Shown here in pieces: positions 7,213-16,207 of a DNA stretch of 64,000 nt (positions are counted from its first letter, which is position 1; every line of letters begins with the position of its first letter). The notes below the pieces were generated by a model, which saw only the letters and a list, made by a program, of their open reading frames with translations, was not told the origin of the DNA and ran no database searches. Source of the stretch: Chryseobacterium sp. HSC-36S06 (GTDB taxonomy: Bacteria > Bacteroidota > Bacteroidia > Flavobacteriales > Weeksellaceae); the NCBI RefSeq assembly GCF_024171485.1, contig NZ_JALJZX010000002.1, positions 124,001 through 188,000 on the forward strand, written 5' to 3'. Position numbers and translations under genes: made by a program.

Positions 7213-9660
7213 TTGACTTTTGCCCAGATCATTCTCCCGCTCAATCTTAAAGGAACCTTTACTTATAAAGTTCCTGAGGAATTAATCCGTAATCTGGAAG
7301 TTGGGATGAGGGTGTTGGTATCATTTCGCGGCAAAAAGATTTATACAGGAATCGTTGCTGAAATCCATAACACCGAGCCCGAAAATTTCAGTCCAAAAGA
7401 AATCATCAGTATACTTGATGATTTTCCGATTCTTCCACCTGAACAGATTAAGTTTTGGAACTGGATTTCCGAATATTATCTCTGTAATCTTGGCGAAATT
7501 TACCGTTTTGCGTTTCCCTCGTCCTTAAAACTGGAAAGTGAGACTTATTTAAAGTTAAAGCCGAATATTAAAGTCGATTTCGAAAACTTAGATGTGAATG
7601 AAATGTATCTCATCCAGGCACTAGAAGTTCGGCAGCTTATTAATGTGACCGAAATTGAAGCATTTATTCCAAAGAAAGACATCGTCAAAACCATAAAATC
7701 GTTAATCGATCTTCAGTATATCGAGATTGATGAAAAGATTGCCGAGAAATACAAAGCGAAAGAAATCGCGTATTTGCGTGTAAATGATTCAGAACTGGAC
7801 GGTAACAGTCTTCCGCAGATTCTCCTGTCGCTTAAACGTTCTCCTAAACAGCAGGAAATGTTTCTTTCGATCCTCGAAAAGCAAACAGAACATCCCGAAA
7901 AACCTATCAGGAAATCTGAAATTTTCGGTGAAGGAAATTTTTCCCAGTCACAGTTGAAATCTTTAATTGAAAGAAATTTAGTACAGGAATATTTTCTGCA
8001 GAAAGACCGTATAGAATCTTATCAGGGCGAAATCGAGGAAATTGAAAAGCTCACTAAGCAGCAGATCCTGGCGAAGAAAGAAATTGATAATGCTTTCACT
8101 GAGGGGAAAAATGTTTTGCTACACGGCGTTACTTCCTCCGGTAAAACTCATATTTATCTTGAAAAAATTGAAGAAACCGTTTCCGCCGGAAAAAATGTTT
8201 TATTTCTTCTCCCCGAAATTTCTTTGACCAAGCAGATCGTGCAGCGATTAGAGAAAAAATACGGAAAACAGCTTGGTTTTTATCACCAAAAACTTACAGA
8301 TTTCGAAAGGGTGGAAGTTTGGCGCCGAATTAAGAATAATGATGTTAAAATCCTTATCGGAACACGTAACGCGTTGTTTTTACCTTACGAAAACCTCGGT
8401 TTAATTGTGGTTGATGAAGAACATGATTCGGCTTATAAACCACGGGAAGTTTCTCCCTATTTCAATGCAAAAGATTCTTCACAAATCCTGGCAAAACTAT
8501 ATTCGGCAAACCTTATCCTTGGCTCTGCAACGCCTTCAGTGGAATCCTATTATCTGGCGAAAAAAGACAAAATAAAATATGTTTTCCTGAGCGAGAGGTT
8601 CGGTAATGTAAAACTTCCTGAATTTGAACTTATCAATTTTAAGGAAGAGCAGGATTCAAAGAAAATTATTGGCAATTTCTCTTTAAAACTCATCGACGAA
8701 ATAAAAAGCGAATTGGAGAGGAAGAAGCAGACAATGATTCTTCATAACCGCCGCGGCTACGCAAATGTAGTAGAATGTGAAACCTGTGGTTACGTAAATT
8801 ACTGTTCAAATTGTGATGTGGTGATGACGTATCATAAATTTTCCAATGAAATGAAATGTCACTACTGCGGGCAAAAAGCTTCTAAACCGAAAGTCTGCCC
8901 CAAATGCCATTCCGAAAACCTGAATGAAAGAGGCGTGGGAGTTGAGCAGATTCACGAGGAAGTTTCGAGGATTTTTCCTGATTCTGAAGTTGACCGGATG
9001 GATGTAGATTCGATGCGGAAAAAATTTGCTTACGAAAAATTATATGAGAGAATTGAAGAAGGTGAGACCGATATTATTGTGGGAACACAGATGATTTCTA
9101 AAGGTCTGGATTTCGACAATATCGAATTGGTTGCCATTCCGAGGGCAGATTCTATGCTCTACGTACAGGATTTTCGTGCGGAGGAACGCGCATACCAATT
9201 GATTACGCAGGTGTCGGGACGCGCCGGACGGACTTCCGGTGAAGGAAAAATTCTGATTCAGACCTATAATCCTCAGCATGCGGTTTTTCAGCTGATAAAA
9301 GAAAATAATTCTGAAAAGATTTACGCGCATTTTCTGGAGGAAAGAAAGAAATTTCTTTATCCGCCTTTCGTGAAACTGATTATGATCGAACTGAAACACC
9401 GCCGTGAAGATAAAGTAAACCGTGCTTCCCAATTTTTAGGGTCGATCCTTAGAAAATATCTACCCGAAGACTGTATTTTGGGTCCGGAAAAATCACCAAT
9501 TGGAAAACTCAATTTGATGTACCAGTATCAAATTCTGCTCAAACTTCCGCGCGGAAAAAAGTACGCTGAAATGAAAGGTCTGGTTTTGAAAAGTTTTGAA
9601 GAATTCGACGAAATAACTGCTTATCAGAGTATTAAAAAGCTGATATTTGTTGATTTTTAA
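7213..9660 (+). CDS. priA: primosomal protein N' (replication restart helicase PriA)
   Basis: PriA is a 3'-5' DNA helicase that recognises stalled forks and reloads the replisome. The 815-residue protein has the N-terminal 3' DNA-binding domain, Walker A GVTSSGKTHIYLEK near 304-317, the DEEH box (VVDEEHDSAYK) near 400, and eight cysteines in four C-x2-C pairs between about 522 and 575 that bind two zinc ions. The start is TTG: an in-frame TAA lies only about 16 codons upstream with no ATG or GTG between, and FAQIILPL matches the usual PriA N-terminus. Confidence 0.95.
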   Translation: MTFAQIILPLNLKGTFTYKVPEELIRNLEVGMRVLVSFRGKKIYTGIVAEIHNTEPENFSPKEIISILDDFPILPPEQIKFWNWISEYYLCNLGEIYRFAFPSSLKLESETYLKLKPNIKVDFENLDVNEMYLIQALEVRQLINVTEIEAFIPKKDIVKTIKSLIDLQYIEIDEKIAEKYKAKEIAYLRVNDSELDGNSLPQILLSLKRSPKQQEMFLSILEKQTEHPEKPIRKSEIFGEGNFSQSQLKSLIERNLVQEYFLQKDRIESYQGEIEEIEKLTKQQILAKKEIDNAFTEGKNVLLHGVTSSGKTHIYLEKIEETVSAGKNVLFLLPEISLTKQIVQRLEKKYGKQLGFYHQKLTDFERVEVWRRIKNNDVKILIGTRNALFLPYENLGLIVVDEEHDSAYKPREVSPYFNAKDSSQILAKLYSANLILGSATPSVESYYLAKKDKIKYVFLSERFGNVKLPEFELINFKEEQDSKKIIGNFSLKLIDEIKSELERKKQTMILHNRRGYANVVECETCGYVNYCSNCDVVMTYHKFSNEMKCHYCGQKASKPKVCPKCHSENLNERGVGVEQIHEEVSRIFPDSEVDRMDVDSMRKKFAYEKLYERIEEGETDIIVGTQMISKGLDFDNIELVAIPRADSMLYVQDFRAEERAYQLITQVSGRAGRTSGEGKILIQTYNPQHAVFQLIKENNSEKIYAHFLEERKKFLYPPFVKLIMIELKHRREDKVNRASQFLGSILRKYLPEDCILGPEKSPIGKLNLMYQYQILLKLPRGKKYAEMKGLVLKSFEEFDEITAYQSIKKLIFVDF

Positions 9661-9724
9661 CAATTTTTAACAAAATTTACCTGCTTTTGGGAGGGTTAAA
9701 ATGTTGTCTTTCAACAATAATGTA

Positions 9725-9732
9725 TATTTTTG
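9725..9732 (+). promoter_or_regulatory. candidate -7 box (TATTTTTG) of dacB
   Basis: Exact TAnnTTTG match 80 bp before the ATG at 9813, giving a 5' leader of about 75 nt. Confidence 0.45.
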
Positions 9733-9812
9733 AGCGTTGAAAATATGTTTTGCATTTCATATTTTCATTTTCTTAACAAAAGAGTTCAGAGATAATCAAA
9801 TAACAAAATTAA

Positions 9813-11270
9813 ATGATTAGACTAAAAAATATATTTCTTGCACAGGCTTTAGCATTTTCAGCAATCGCATTCGGGCAAGGTACTTTCACTTCAAATTTAC
9901 CCCAAACTTACGACAACCGGCCAAGCAGTACCGTTAAGGATTTCAGCTCTTCTGAAAAATTAATGAGTGCGAAGGAACTGGTGGATATCAACATCAATTC
10001 TATGATGAATGATCCGGTTCTTCGTAACGCCAATTGGGGATTTGTAATTTACGACCCGAAAACCAGAAAAGTGGTAAGTTCATACAACGAGTATGCCTCG
10101 CTGATTCCTGCTTCTACCACCAAATTGTTAACAACCGATACAGCAGTAAGCCTGTTGGGCGAAAATTTCCGTTGGATCACACAACTCGAATATTCAGGGG
10201 ACATTGATGAGAACGGTAATCTTCAGGGTAATTTATACATTGTAGGTAGTGGTGACCCATCTTTAGGTGCAAATAAGGCCGGTGCTTCGTCGTATTCTGC
10301 AATTGTTTCAGACTTTATTGCAGCTATTTCTGAAAAGGGAATTAAAAAGATTAACGGCGATATCATCATTCAAACCGGAGTATTCAAAGTAAATAAAACG
10401 CAGAAACTTCCGGAAAATATTGTGTGGCTAGAGAACGGAAATTATTATCTGCCAGCCGGTTCTACTTATGAAATCAATCCTCAGAATGAAAGGCTTATTG
10501 CAAAACCTGCAAATCCTTTTGCGGAAAATAAAAGTTTCTATTATATCTCTCCTTATATAAAGCAGATGGTTTATGCTGACAAATTTGATGGCGTAGGCCT
10601 AACTACCAAAGTTGCTGATCCGCCGGCATATCTGGCAAATTCTTTAAGAAGCACCATGGTTAAAAGAGGTGTGGGAATAACAGGAAAAGTGGTGACAAGA
10701 ACTACAGAGCTCAACCCAGAAAAACGCACAACAATAACTGCTTACCAATCACCAACTTTAGCAGACATTATCTACTACACGAATCAAAGAAGTGATAATG
10801 CATTGGCAGAAGCTACGCTGCGAATGGTTGGTTTTCAGAAAAAAGGCGATCAGACTTTAGAATCCGGAAGAAGTGTTGTAGTTGAACATTTGAAGGCAAA
10901 TGCATTCGAAACTGACGGATTGAATTATATGGATGGCAGCGGACTTTCCCGGAATAATCTGGTTACTCCGATTTCTCAGGTGAAATTTTTAACCAACATT
11001 ATGGACGAGAAATATTATAAAACATATTTTGAATCACTTCCAATTGCAGGACAAACCGGCACTTTGAAGAGCATGTTTAACGGTGAAGGAAACGGACAGA
11101 TTTTTGCAAAAACAGGAACTTTAAATAAAGTGAAAACCTTAGCAGGTTACATGAAAACCCATACAGGAAAAACATTGGTATTCTCTCTTCTTATCAATAA
11201 TTATGCAGGTTCTATGGACCAGGTAAAAAACAGAATGGAACAAATTCTTCAGCCTGCGCTAAATCTGTAA
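9813..11270 (+). CDS. dacB: D-alanyl-D-alanine carboxypeptidase/endopeptidase (PBP4 type, family S13)
   Basis: A periplasmic penicillin-binding protein that trims the terminal D-Ala of peptidoglycan stem peptides and cleaves cross-links. It is 485 residues long with a signal peptide (about 1-21, ending AFGQ). The three penicillin-binding motifs are present: S-x-x-K as ASTTKLL near 100, S-D-N in NQRSDNALAE near 326, and K-T-G in FAKTGTL near 432. The insertion between the first and second motifs is typical of class C PBPs. The next gene starts 82 bp later behind an AT-rich spacer. Confidence 0.9.
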   Translation: MIRLKNIFLAQALAFSAIAFGQGTFTSNLPQTYDNRPSSTVKDFSSSEKLMSAKELVDININSMMNDPVLRNANWGFVIYDPKTRKVVSSYNEYASLIPASTTKLLTTDTAVSLLGENFRWITQLEYSGDIDENGNLQGNLYIVGSGDPSLGANKAGASSYSAIVSDFIAAISEKGIKKINGDIIIQTGVFKVNKTQKLPENIVWLENGNYYLPAGSTYEINPQNERLIAKPANPFAENKSFYYISPYIKQMVYADKFDGVGLTTKVADPPAYLANSLRSTMVKRGVGITGKVVTRTTELNPEKRTTITAYQSPTLADIIYYTNQRSDNALAEATLRMVGFQKKGDQTLESGRSVVVEHLKANAFETDGLNYMDGSGLSRNNLVTPISQVKFLTNIMDEKYYKTYFESLPIAGQTGTLKSMFNGEGNGQIFAKTGTLNKVKTLAGYMKTHTGKTLVFSLLINNYAGSMDQVKNRMEQILQPALNL

Positions 11271-11351
11271 TATTTAAATAAATCACGAATTACTTAACCT
11301 TTCAATAATTATTGAGAGGTTTTTTTTAACTTTAGCGAAAAATTTAGCTAA

Positions 11352-13286
11352 ATGAAAAAACTTTATGTAATACTGGTTGCATTGATTTGCGCACAGCTTT
11401 CCGCTCAGAAAAATGAAGAAGCCGAACGCAAAAGTATGATCAGCAATGAACTTCTGAAGTATTCGAAAATGATTGATTATAACGTGAATCCCAATACGTT
11501 GAATTATGATTTAAGATACCAGCGGCTCGAACTTCAGCTGGATCCTGCACAACAGTTCGTAAGTGGCACCGTTACCAGTCATTTTATTCCGAACCAGAAT
11601 CTGGCAAGTATTTATTTTGATCTGTCCGATGTTCTTACCGTTTCAGAAGTTAAGTATCATGGGAACAACCTTCCTTTCACGCAGCTCAGTACTAAAGAGG
11701 TTAAAATTGATTTCCCTGCAAATATAGCGGCAGCAACCCTCGATTCACTTTCGATTAAATATTCCGGCGCGCCGGGTACAGGTGGTAGCGCAGGAGATGC
11801 TTTCACGATATCAACCCAAGGCGGAACACCTGCTCTGTATACTCTTTCCGAGCCATACGGTGCGCAGGAATGGTTTCCGACAAAACAGAGCCTCAATGAT
11901 AAAATTGAAAAAGTTGATATTAAGATCAACACTCCCTCCCAGTACAATGTGGCTTCCAACGGCAAACTTATTTCGGAAACACTGTTAACCGGCGGCAGAA
12001 AACTCACTTACTGGCAAACAAATTATGCAATTCCCGCTTATCTCATTGCGTTAGGAATTACGAATTACACGAAATTGAATGATACTATGGGAAATCCACC
12101 TTTCCCTTTTGTAAATTATCTTTATCCTTCAACCACATCAAACGGTACAATTATGTCCAATATCGAATGGACCAAAACCGTAATGGATACCTTTGAACAG
12201 TATTTCGGTCCGTATCCTTACAGAAATGAAAAATATGGCCACATGCAATTCGGCTGGGGAGGCGGTATGGAACATGCCACCATGTCTTCTATGGGATCAT
12301 GGGGAAGAGGCATTATCGCACATGAACTCGCACACCAGTGGTTCGGCGATAAAGTAACCTGCGGTGCCTGGAATGACATTTGGCTCAATGAAGGATTCGC
12401 GACTTTTGGTGAGCATCTCGCCAACGAAAAATTACTCATGACCAATTCTCAGTTTTTAGGGTATCTGGGTTCTGAAATGAGCTATATCACCAGCGCAGCG
12501 GGAGGGAGTGTATATGTTGCTGACAGCAACCTGGGCAATACCGGCGCGATTTTCAGCGGACGGTTGAGCTATTCCAAAGGAGGTTATATCGTAAGAATGA
12601 TAAAATGGATATTGGGCGATGACGTATTTTATTCCGCGATTAAGGATTACCATTCCAGGCCGGAGCATGCTTATGGATACGCCAAAACAGCGGATCTTAA
12701 AAACTCCCTTCTTTTGTCAACAGGTAAAGATTTTACTGAATTTTTTAATGACTGGGTTTATGGTCAGGGCCACCCGACTTACCAAATCCGCTGGAATCAG
12801 ACTTCAGACCAGATGTTAAGATTCAGGGTAAGCCAAACCAGAAGTCACTCATCAGTTAGTTTCTTCGAAATGCCATTGCCTATAAAGGTAAACGGAACTG
12901 GAGGGCAGGTTGCCTATTTGGTGCTTAATAATACCGTGAACAATCAGACTTTCGCCAATCAGGTGAATTTTCCTGTAGCATCTGTTCAGTTCAATTACGA
13001 AAATCAGATTATCCATAGAAATTCTACAGTAATTAAAGACGCAACGATCCTCGCAGTGAATGATAATACAAAAGATGGTATTATGATTTATCCCAATCCT
13101 GTAGCTGATAAACTAACGGTTTTAGGAGTAGGAAACAATCAGCAATATGGTATTTACAGTGCAGATGGGAAGTTGGTTAAAAAGGGAAAATTTACAGAGG
13201 GGAAGGCAGTTGAAGTCCATCATCTTCCAAAAGGTGTCTATCTTCTGAAAATCGAAAATCAGAATCTCAAATTCATAAAAGAATAA
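11352..13286 (+). CDS. M1 family aminopeptidase secreted by T9SS
   Basis: A zinc aminopeptidase of family M1 (644 residues). A signal peptide (about 1-18) precedes the N-terminal beta domain, then the exopeptidase motif GGGMEHATM near 300 and the zinc site HELAHQWFG near 323 with the third ligand in WLNEGFA 18 residues later. The final 75 residues are a type A T9SS sorting domain (IMIYPNPVADKL ... GVYLLKIENQNLKFIKE), so the enzyme should be exported across the outer membrane and either anchored or released. A likely role is degrading external peptides for nutrition. A terminator follows directly. Confidence 0.9.
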   Translation: MKKLYVILVALICAQLSAQKNEEAERKSMISNELLKYSKMIDYNVNPNTLNYDLRYQRLELQLDPAQQFVSGTVTSHFIPNQNLASIYFDLSDVLTVSEVKYHGNNLPFTQLSTKEVKIDFPANIAAATLDSLSIKYSGAPGTGGSAGDAFTISTQGGTPALYTLSEPYGAQEWFPTKQSLNDKIEKVDIKINTPSQYNVASNGKLISETLLTGGRKLTYWQTNYAIPAYLIALGITNYTKLNDTMGNPPFPFVNYLYPSTTSNGTIMSNIEWTKTVMDTFEQYFGPYPYRNEKYGHMQFGWGGGMEHATMSSMGSWGRGIIAHELAHQWFGDKVTCGAWNDIWLNEGFATFGEHLANEKLLMTNSQFLGYLGSEMSYITSAAGGSVYVADSNLGNTGAIFSGRLSYSKGGYIVRMIKWILGDDVFYSAIKDYHSRPEHAYGYAKTADLKNSLLLSTGKDFTEFFNDWVYGQGHPTYQIRWNQTSDQMLRFRVSQTRSHSSVSFFEMPLPIKVNGTGGQVAYLVLNNTVNNQTFANQVNFPVASVQFNYENQIIHRNSTVIKDATILAVNDNTKDGIMIYPNPVADKLTVLGVGNNQQYGIYSADGKLVKKGKFTEGKAVEVHHLPKGVYLLKIENQNLKFIKE

Positions 13287-13290
13287 ACAA

Positions 13291-13320
13291 AAAAGGCCTT
13301 CAGAAGTGAAGGCTTTTGTG
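13291..13320 (+). terminator. terminator of the M1 peptidase gene
   Basis: GCCTTCA/TGAAGGC stem (13296-13302, 13307-13313) with a 4-nt loop and a following TTTT. Confidence 0.8.
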
Positions 13321-13403
13321 TTTAATGACTGATGTTTTCTGCTATATAACTGCCATTATAAATAGGGTGATTTAGCGGTTGATCAGCTATGGCTTTTATG
13401 GTA

Positions 13404-13426
13404 ATTTTACATTTTTAATGTAAAAT
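13404..13426. promoter_or_regulatory. perfect 10-bp-arm palindrome upstream of the DUF4440 gene
   Basis: ATTTTACATT-TTT-AATGTAAAAT is symmetrical over 23 bp and lies 53 bp before the ATG at 13479. It lacks a T-run suited to termination. It could be an operator, but no regulator gene is adjacent. Confidence 0.4.
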
Positions 13427-13478
13427 ATTCTAAACACTTATATTGATAAATTAAAATTTTAACACAAAAATCAAAGCC

Positions 13479-14312
13479 ATGAAAAATTTCACTAAACTCG
13501 TTACGTTGTTTTCGGTTGTTGTTTTTAGTACGTTTTTACATTCTCAAAAAAACGATATTGATATGCTACTCAAGCTGAATGCAGATTTTGATAAGGCGTC
13601 CCTGAGTGGGGATCTACCATTTTTCGAAAATGCGCTTGCTCCCGATTTTGTTTCTTATCACCCGGACGGATCTAAGGTTACGCGTGCAGAAGTACTAGAG
13701 CGAATCAGGAAAGAGAAAGAAAAACCCTCCTATAAATTACTAAGTGTTAAAAGTGATGATGTGAAAGTGAAAATGGACGGTAATCTGGCCTATGTAACCG
13801 GGCTTTGGAATGCATCAACCTCCGGCCTTGAAGCGGATGCTGCACCCCATAACGATACAGGGTTCTACAGTGCCATGTTTGAAAAAAGAGATGGTAAATG
13901 GATGATTGTTTCGGATCATTCTACTGAAAAAACTCATACTTCAGACGAATTGATGCCCTCACTGAAACAAGCAAGCGATAATTACGATAAAGCGATATCA
14001 ACACAGGATGCCCGCATGTTTGATTCGCTGCTTTCTGCAGAATTTACTTCTGTCAATGAAAATGGAAAAATAAGAAATAAAGCCGAAGAGATCGCGCAGA
14101 TAAAATCTGCTGACCTTAAATTAACTTCAGTGAAGTCTGAGGATAAAAAGTTTAGAATTCATCGCAGTACAGCGGTAGAAACAGGTGTATTCACTGTCTC
14201 AGGAACGTATAAAGGAAAAGCTTTTACGGATAAAGGTCGTTACACTTCGACATGGTTTTACAGCAACGGAAAATGGCAACTCGCAAGTGACCATACAAGC
14301 CTCATCAAGTAG
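13479..14312 (+). CDS. secreted protein with two tandem DUF4440 (SnoaL/NTF2-like) domains
   Basis: A 277-residue protein with a signal peptide (about 1-22, FLHSQ). Two NTF2-like domains follow in tandem, about 25-150 and 155-277. Each begins with a helix (MLLKLNADFDKASLSGDL; ASDNYDKAISTQDARMFDSL) and ends with G-K-W-x-[LI]-x-S-D-H (DGKWMIVSDHS; NGKWQLASDHT), which shows internal duplication. NTF2-like folds act as enzymes or ligand-binding pockets; the substrate is unknown. The cupin gene starts two bases after the stop, so the pair is an operon. Confidence 0.8.
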   Translation: MKNFTKLVTLFSVVVFSTFLHSQKNDIDMLLKLNADFDKASLSGDLPFFENALAPDFVSYHPDGSKVTRAEVLERIRKEKEKPSYKLLSVKSDDVKVKMDGNLAYVTGLWNASTSGLEADAAPHNDTGFYSAMFEKRDGKWMIVSDHSTEKTHTSDELMPSLKQASDNYDKAISTQDARMFDSLLSAEFTSVNENGKIRNKAEEIAQIKSADLKLTSVKSEDKKFRIHRSTAVETGVFTVSGTYKGKAFTDKGRYTSTWFYSNGKWQLASDHTSLIK

Positions 14313-14314
14313 AA

Positions 14315-14860
14315 ATGAAACAGTCACGGAAACAATTTATCAACACGGCATCGTTGGGTTTTGCAGGCTTTTTTGTTCCTGCAGATTTTCTGTCATTTTG
14401 CGATGAAGCAGAGCCGGTGGTCGTTCATGAAGACGAAGGTGAAAAGTATTGGATTGGACCACGAAATTCTCCTTTAACTATAAAAATTGCCCACTCGCCG
14501 AATGGGAAAAAGTCCCTGTCTTTTTGCACCGAAGAAATTGCACCTGGTGAAGGCATTCCCATGCACAAGCATTTGAACGAAGATGAACTCATTTTTGTTC
14601 ACACGGGTGAAGGAATTCTACACGTCGCAGATAAGGAGATTAGGGTTAAAAAGAGCAGCGTAGCTTTAATTCCCAAACATTGCTGGCATGGTGTAAAAAA
14701 TACCGGAAGCGAAATATTCATTATGGTATTTGCATACACACCGGCTGGATTCGAGGGGTATTTCAGAGAGTTTGGTTCACCAGTTGGAAAACCATGGCAG
14801 CCAAAATCCCAGGCAGAATATGAAAAACTTAATAAAAAGTGGGGAATTGTGTACAAATAA
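14315..14860 (+). CDS. exported cupin-domain protein
   Basis: A 181-residue protein with one cupin barrel at about 65-150. Cupin motif 1 (G-x5-HxH-x4-E-x6-G) is seen as GIPMHKHLNEDELIFVHTGE and motif 2 as PKHCWHGVKN, so the metal ligands His/His/Glu/His are intact. The N-terminus MKQSRKQFINTASLGFAGFF looks like a Tat-type signal with RK in place of the usual RR, which would suit export of a folded metalloprotein; this is inference. Substrate is unknown. It begins 2 bp after the DUF4440 gene and is closed by a terminator. Confidence 0.75.
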   Translation: MKQSRKQFINTASLGFAGFFVPADFLSFCDEAEPVVVHEDEGEKYWIGPRNSPLTIKIAHSPNGKKSLSFCTEEIAPGEGIPMHKHLNEDELIFVHTGEGILHVADKEIRVKKSSVALIPKHCWHGVKNTGSEIFIMVFAYTPAGFEGYFREFGSPVGKPWQPKSQAEYEKLNKKWGIVYK

Positions 14861-14892
14861 GATAGAAACTCTTTTACAATTCATATCAAAAC

Positions 14893-14928
14893 AGTCCTCA
14901 ATTCATAGTTGATTGAGGGCTTTTTTTG
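14893..14928 (+). terminator. terminator of the DUF4440-cupin operon
   Basis: CCTCAAT (14896-14902) pairs with ATTGAGG (14912-14918), followed by a run of seven T. Confidence 0.85.
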
Positions 14929-14958
14929 TTAAATTAGCGTTTCTTAAAAAATTCAATT

Positions 14959-16152
14959 ATGATTTCTAAAAACTATCTCGATAACTTACAGAGCGAACTA
15001 CAAAATATTAAGAATGAAGGCCTTTTTAAGACCGAGAGAATCATCACTTCTCAACAGTCCGCCGAAATCGAAGCCAACGGAAAAAAGCTCCTGAATTTCT
15101 GCGCAAACAATTATTTAGGACTTTCAAATAATCCAGAAGTGATGAAAGCTTCGCAGAATATGATCGAAAGCCACGGTTACGGTATGTCATCCGTTCGTTT
15201 TATCTGCGGAACTCAGGATATCCATAAAGAACTTGAAGCGAAAATTTCCAAATTTTTAGGTATGGAAGATACCATTCTGTATGCAGCGTGTTTTGATGCG
15301 AACGGCGGAGTTTTCGAACCTTTATTTTCTGAAGAAGACGCGATTATTTCTGATGAACTGAATCACGCTTCGATTATTGATGGAGTCCGTTTGTGTAAGG
15401 CAGCCAGATACCGTTACAAAAATAATAATATGGAAGATTTAGAAGCCCAGCTAAAGTCCGCTTCCGAGAAAAATCACCGTTTCAGAATTATTGTAACCGA
15501 CGGAGTTTTTTCCATGGACGGAATTGTTGCCGATTTAAAAGGCGTTTGCGATTTAGCTGAAAAATACGACTGTCTGGTAATGGTTGACGATTCTCACGCT
15601 ACCGGATTTATTGGAAAAACCGGTCGAGGAACTCATGAAGCGAATGAAGTGATGGGAAGAGTTGATCTTATTACTTCGACTTTAGGCAAAGCTTTAGGCG
15701 GCGCACTTGGCGGCTTTACTTCAGGAAAAAAGGAAATTATCGATATGCTGAGACAGCGTTCGCGTCCGTATTTATTTTCGAATTCACTCGCTCCCGGAAT
15801 TGTAGGTGCAGCGATGAAAGTTGTGGATATGATTTCCGAAGATACTTCGCTCAGAGACCAAGTGATGGAAAATGCTGAATATTTCCGAGAAGAAATGAAA
15901 GCCAAAGGTTTTGATATTCCTGATGGTGATGCAGCAATAGTTCCGGTGATGCTCTACGATGCACCTTTGGCCCAGAAAATGGCTGAAAAACTTATGGATG
16001 AAGGAATTTACGTTATTGGATTCTTCTATCCCGTGGTTCCCAAAGGCAAAGCCAGAATCCGTGTTCAGCTCTCTGCGGCTCATACGAAAGAACATTTGGA
16101 TAAAGCGATTGCTGCTTTCGAAAAAGTAGGAAAAGAGTTAGAAGTAATCTGA
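14959..16152 (+). CDS. kbl: glycine C-acetyltransferase (2-amino-3-ketobutyrate CoA ligase)
   Basis: A 397-residue PLP enzyme of the alpha-oxoamine synthase family. It condenses glycine with acetyl-CoA or, physiologically, splits 2-amino-3-ketobutyrate during threonine breakdown. Hallmarks: [12 protein letters not shown] near 50, the [10 protein letters not shown] region near 93, the PLP-contact DDSHATGF near 213, and the Schiff-base lysine in [14 protein letters not shown] near 239-252. Its length and [10 protein letters not shown] favour Kbl over BioF or serine palmitoyltransferase. No threonine dehydrogenase gene is adjacent. Confidence 0.9.
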   Translation: MISKNYLDNLQSELQNIKNEGLFKTERIITSQQSAEIEANGKKLLNFCANNYLGLSNNPEVMKASQNMIESHGYGMSSVRFICGTQDIHKELEAKISKFLGMEDTILYAACFDANGGVFEPLFSEEDAIISDELNHASIIDGVRLCKAARYRYKNNNMEDLEAQLKSASEKNHRFRIIVTDGVFSMDGIVADLKGVCDLAEKYDCLVMVDDSHATGFIGKTGRGTHEANEVMGRVDLITSTLGKALGGALGGFTSGKKEIIDMLRQRSRPYLFSNSLAPGIVGAAMKVVDMISEDTSLRDQVMENAEYFREEMKAKGFDIPDGDAAIVPVMLYDAPLAQKMAEKLMDEGIYVIGFFYPVVPKGKARIRVQLSAAHTKEHLDKAIAAFEKVGKELEVI

Positions 16153-16180
16153 TTTCAGTCAGAATTCAAATAATATAAAA

Positions 16181-16207
16181 ACCTTCCGTTCGGGAGGTTT
16201 TTTTTTA
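16181..16207 (+). terminator. terminator of kbl
   Basis: ACCTTCC (16181-16187) and GGGAGGT (16192-16198) form a stem with one G-U pair and a GTTC loop, followed by at least nine T. It also lies at the 3' end of the convergent sulfate operon. Confidence 0.85.
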
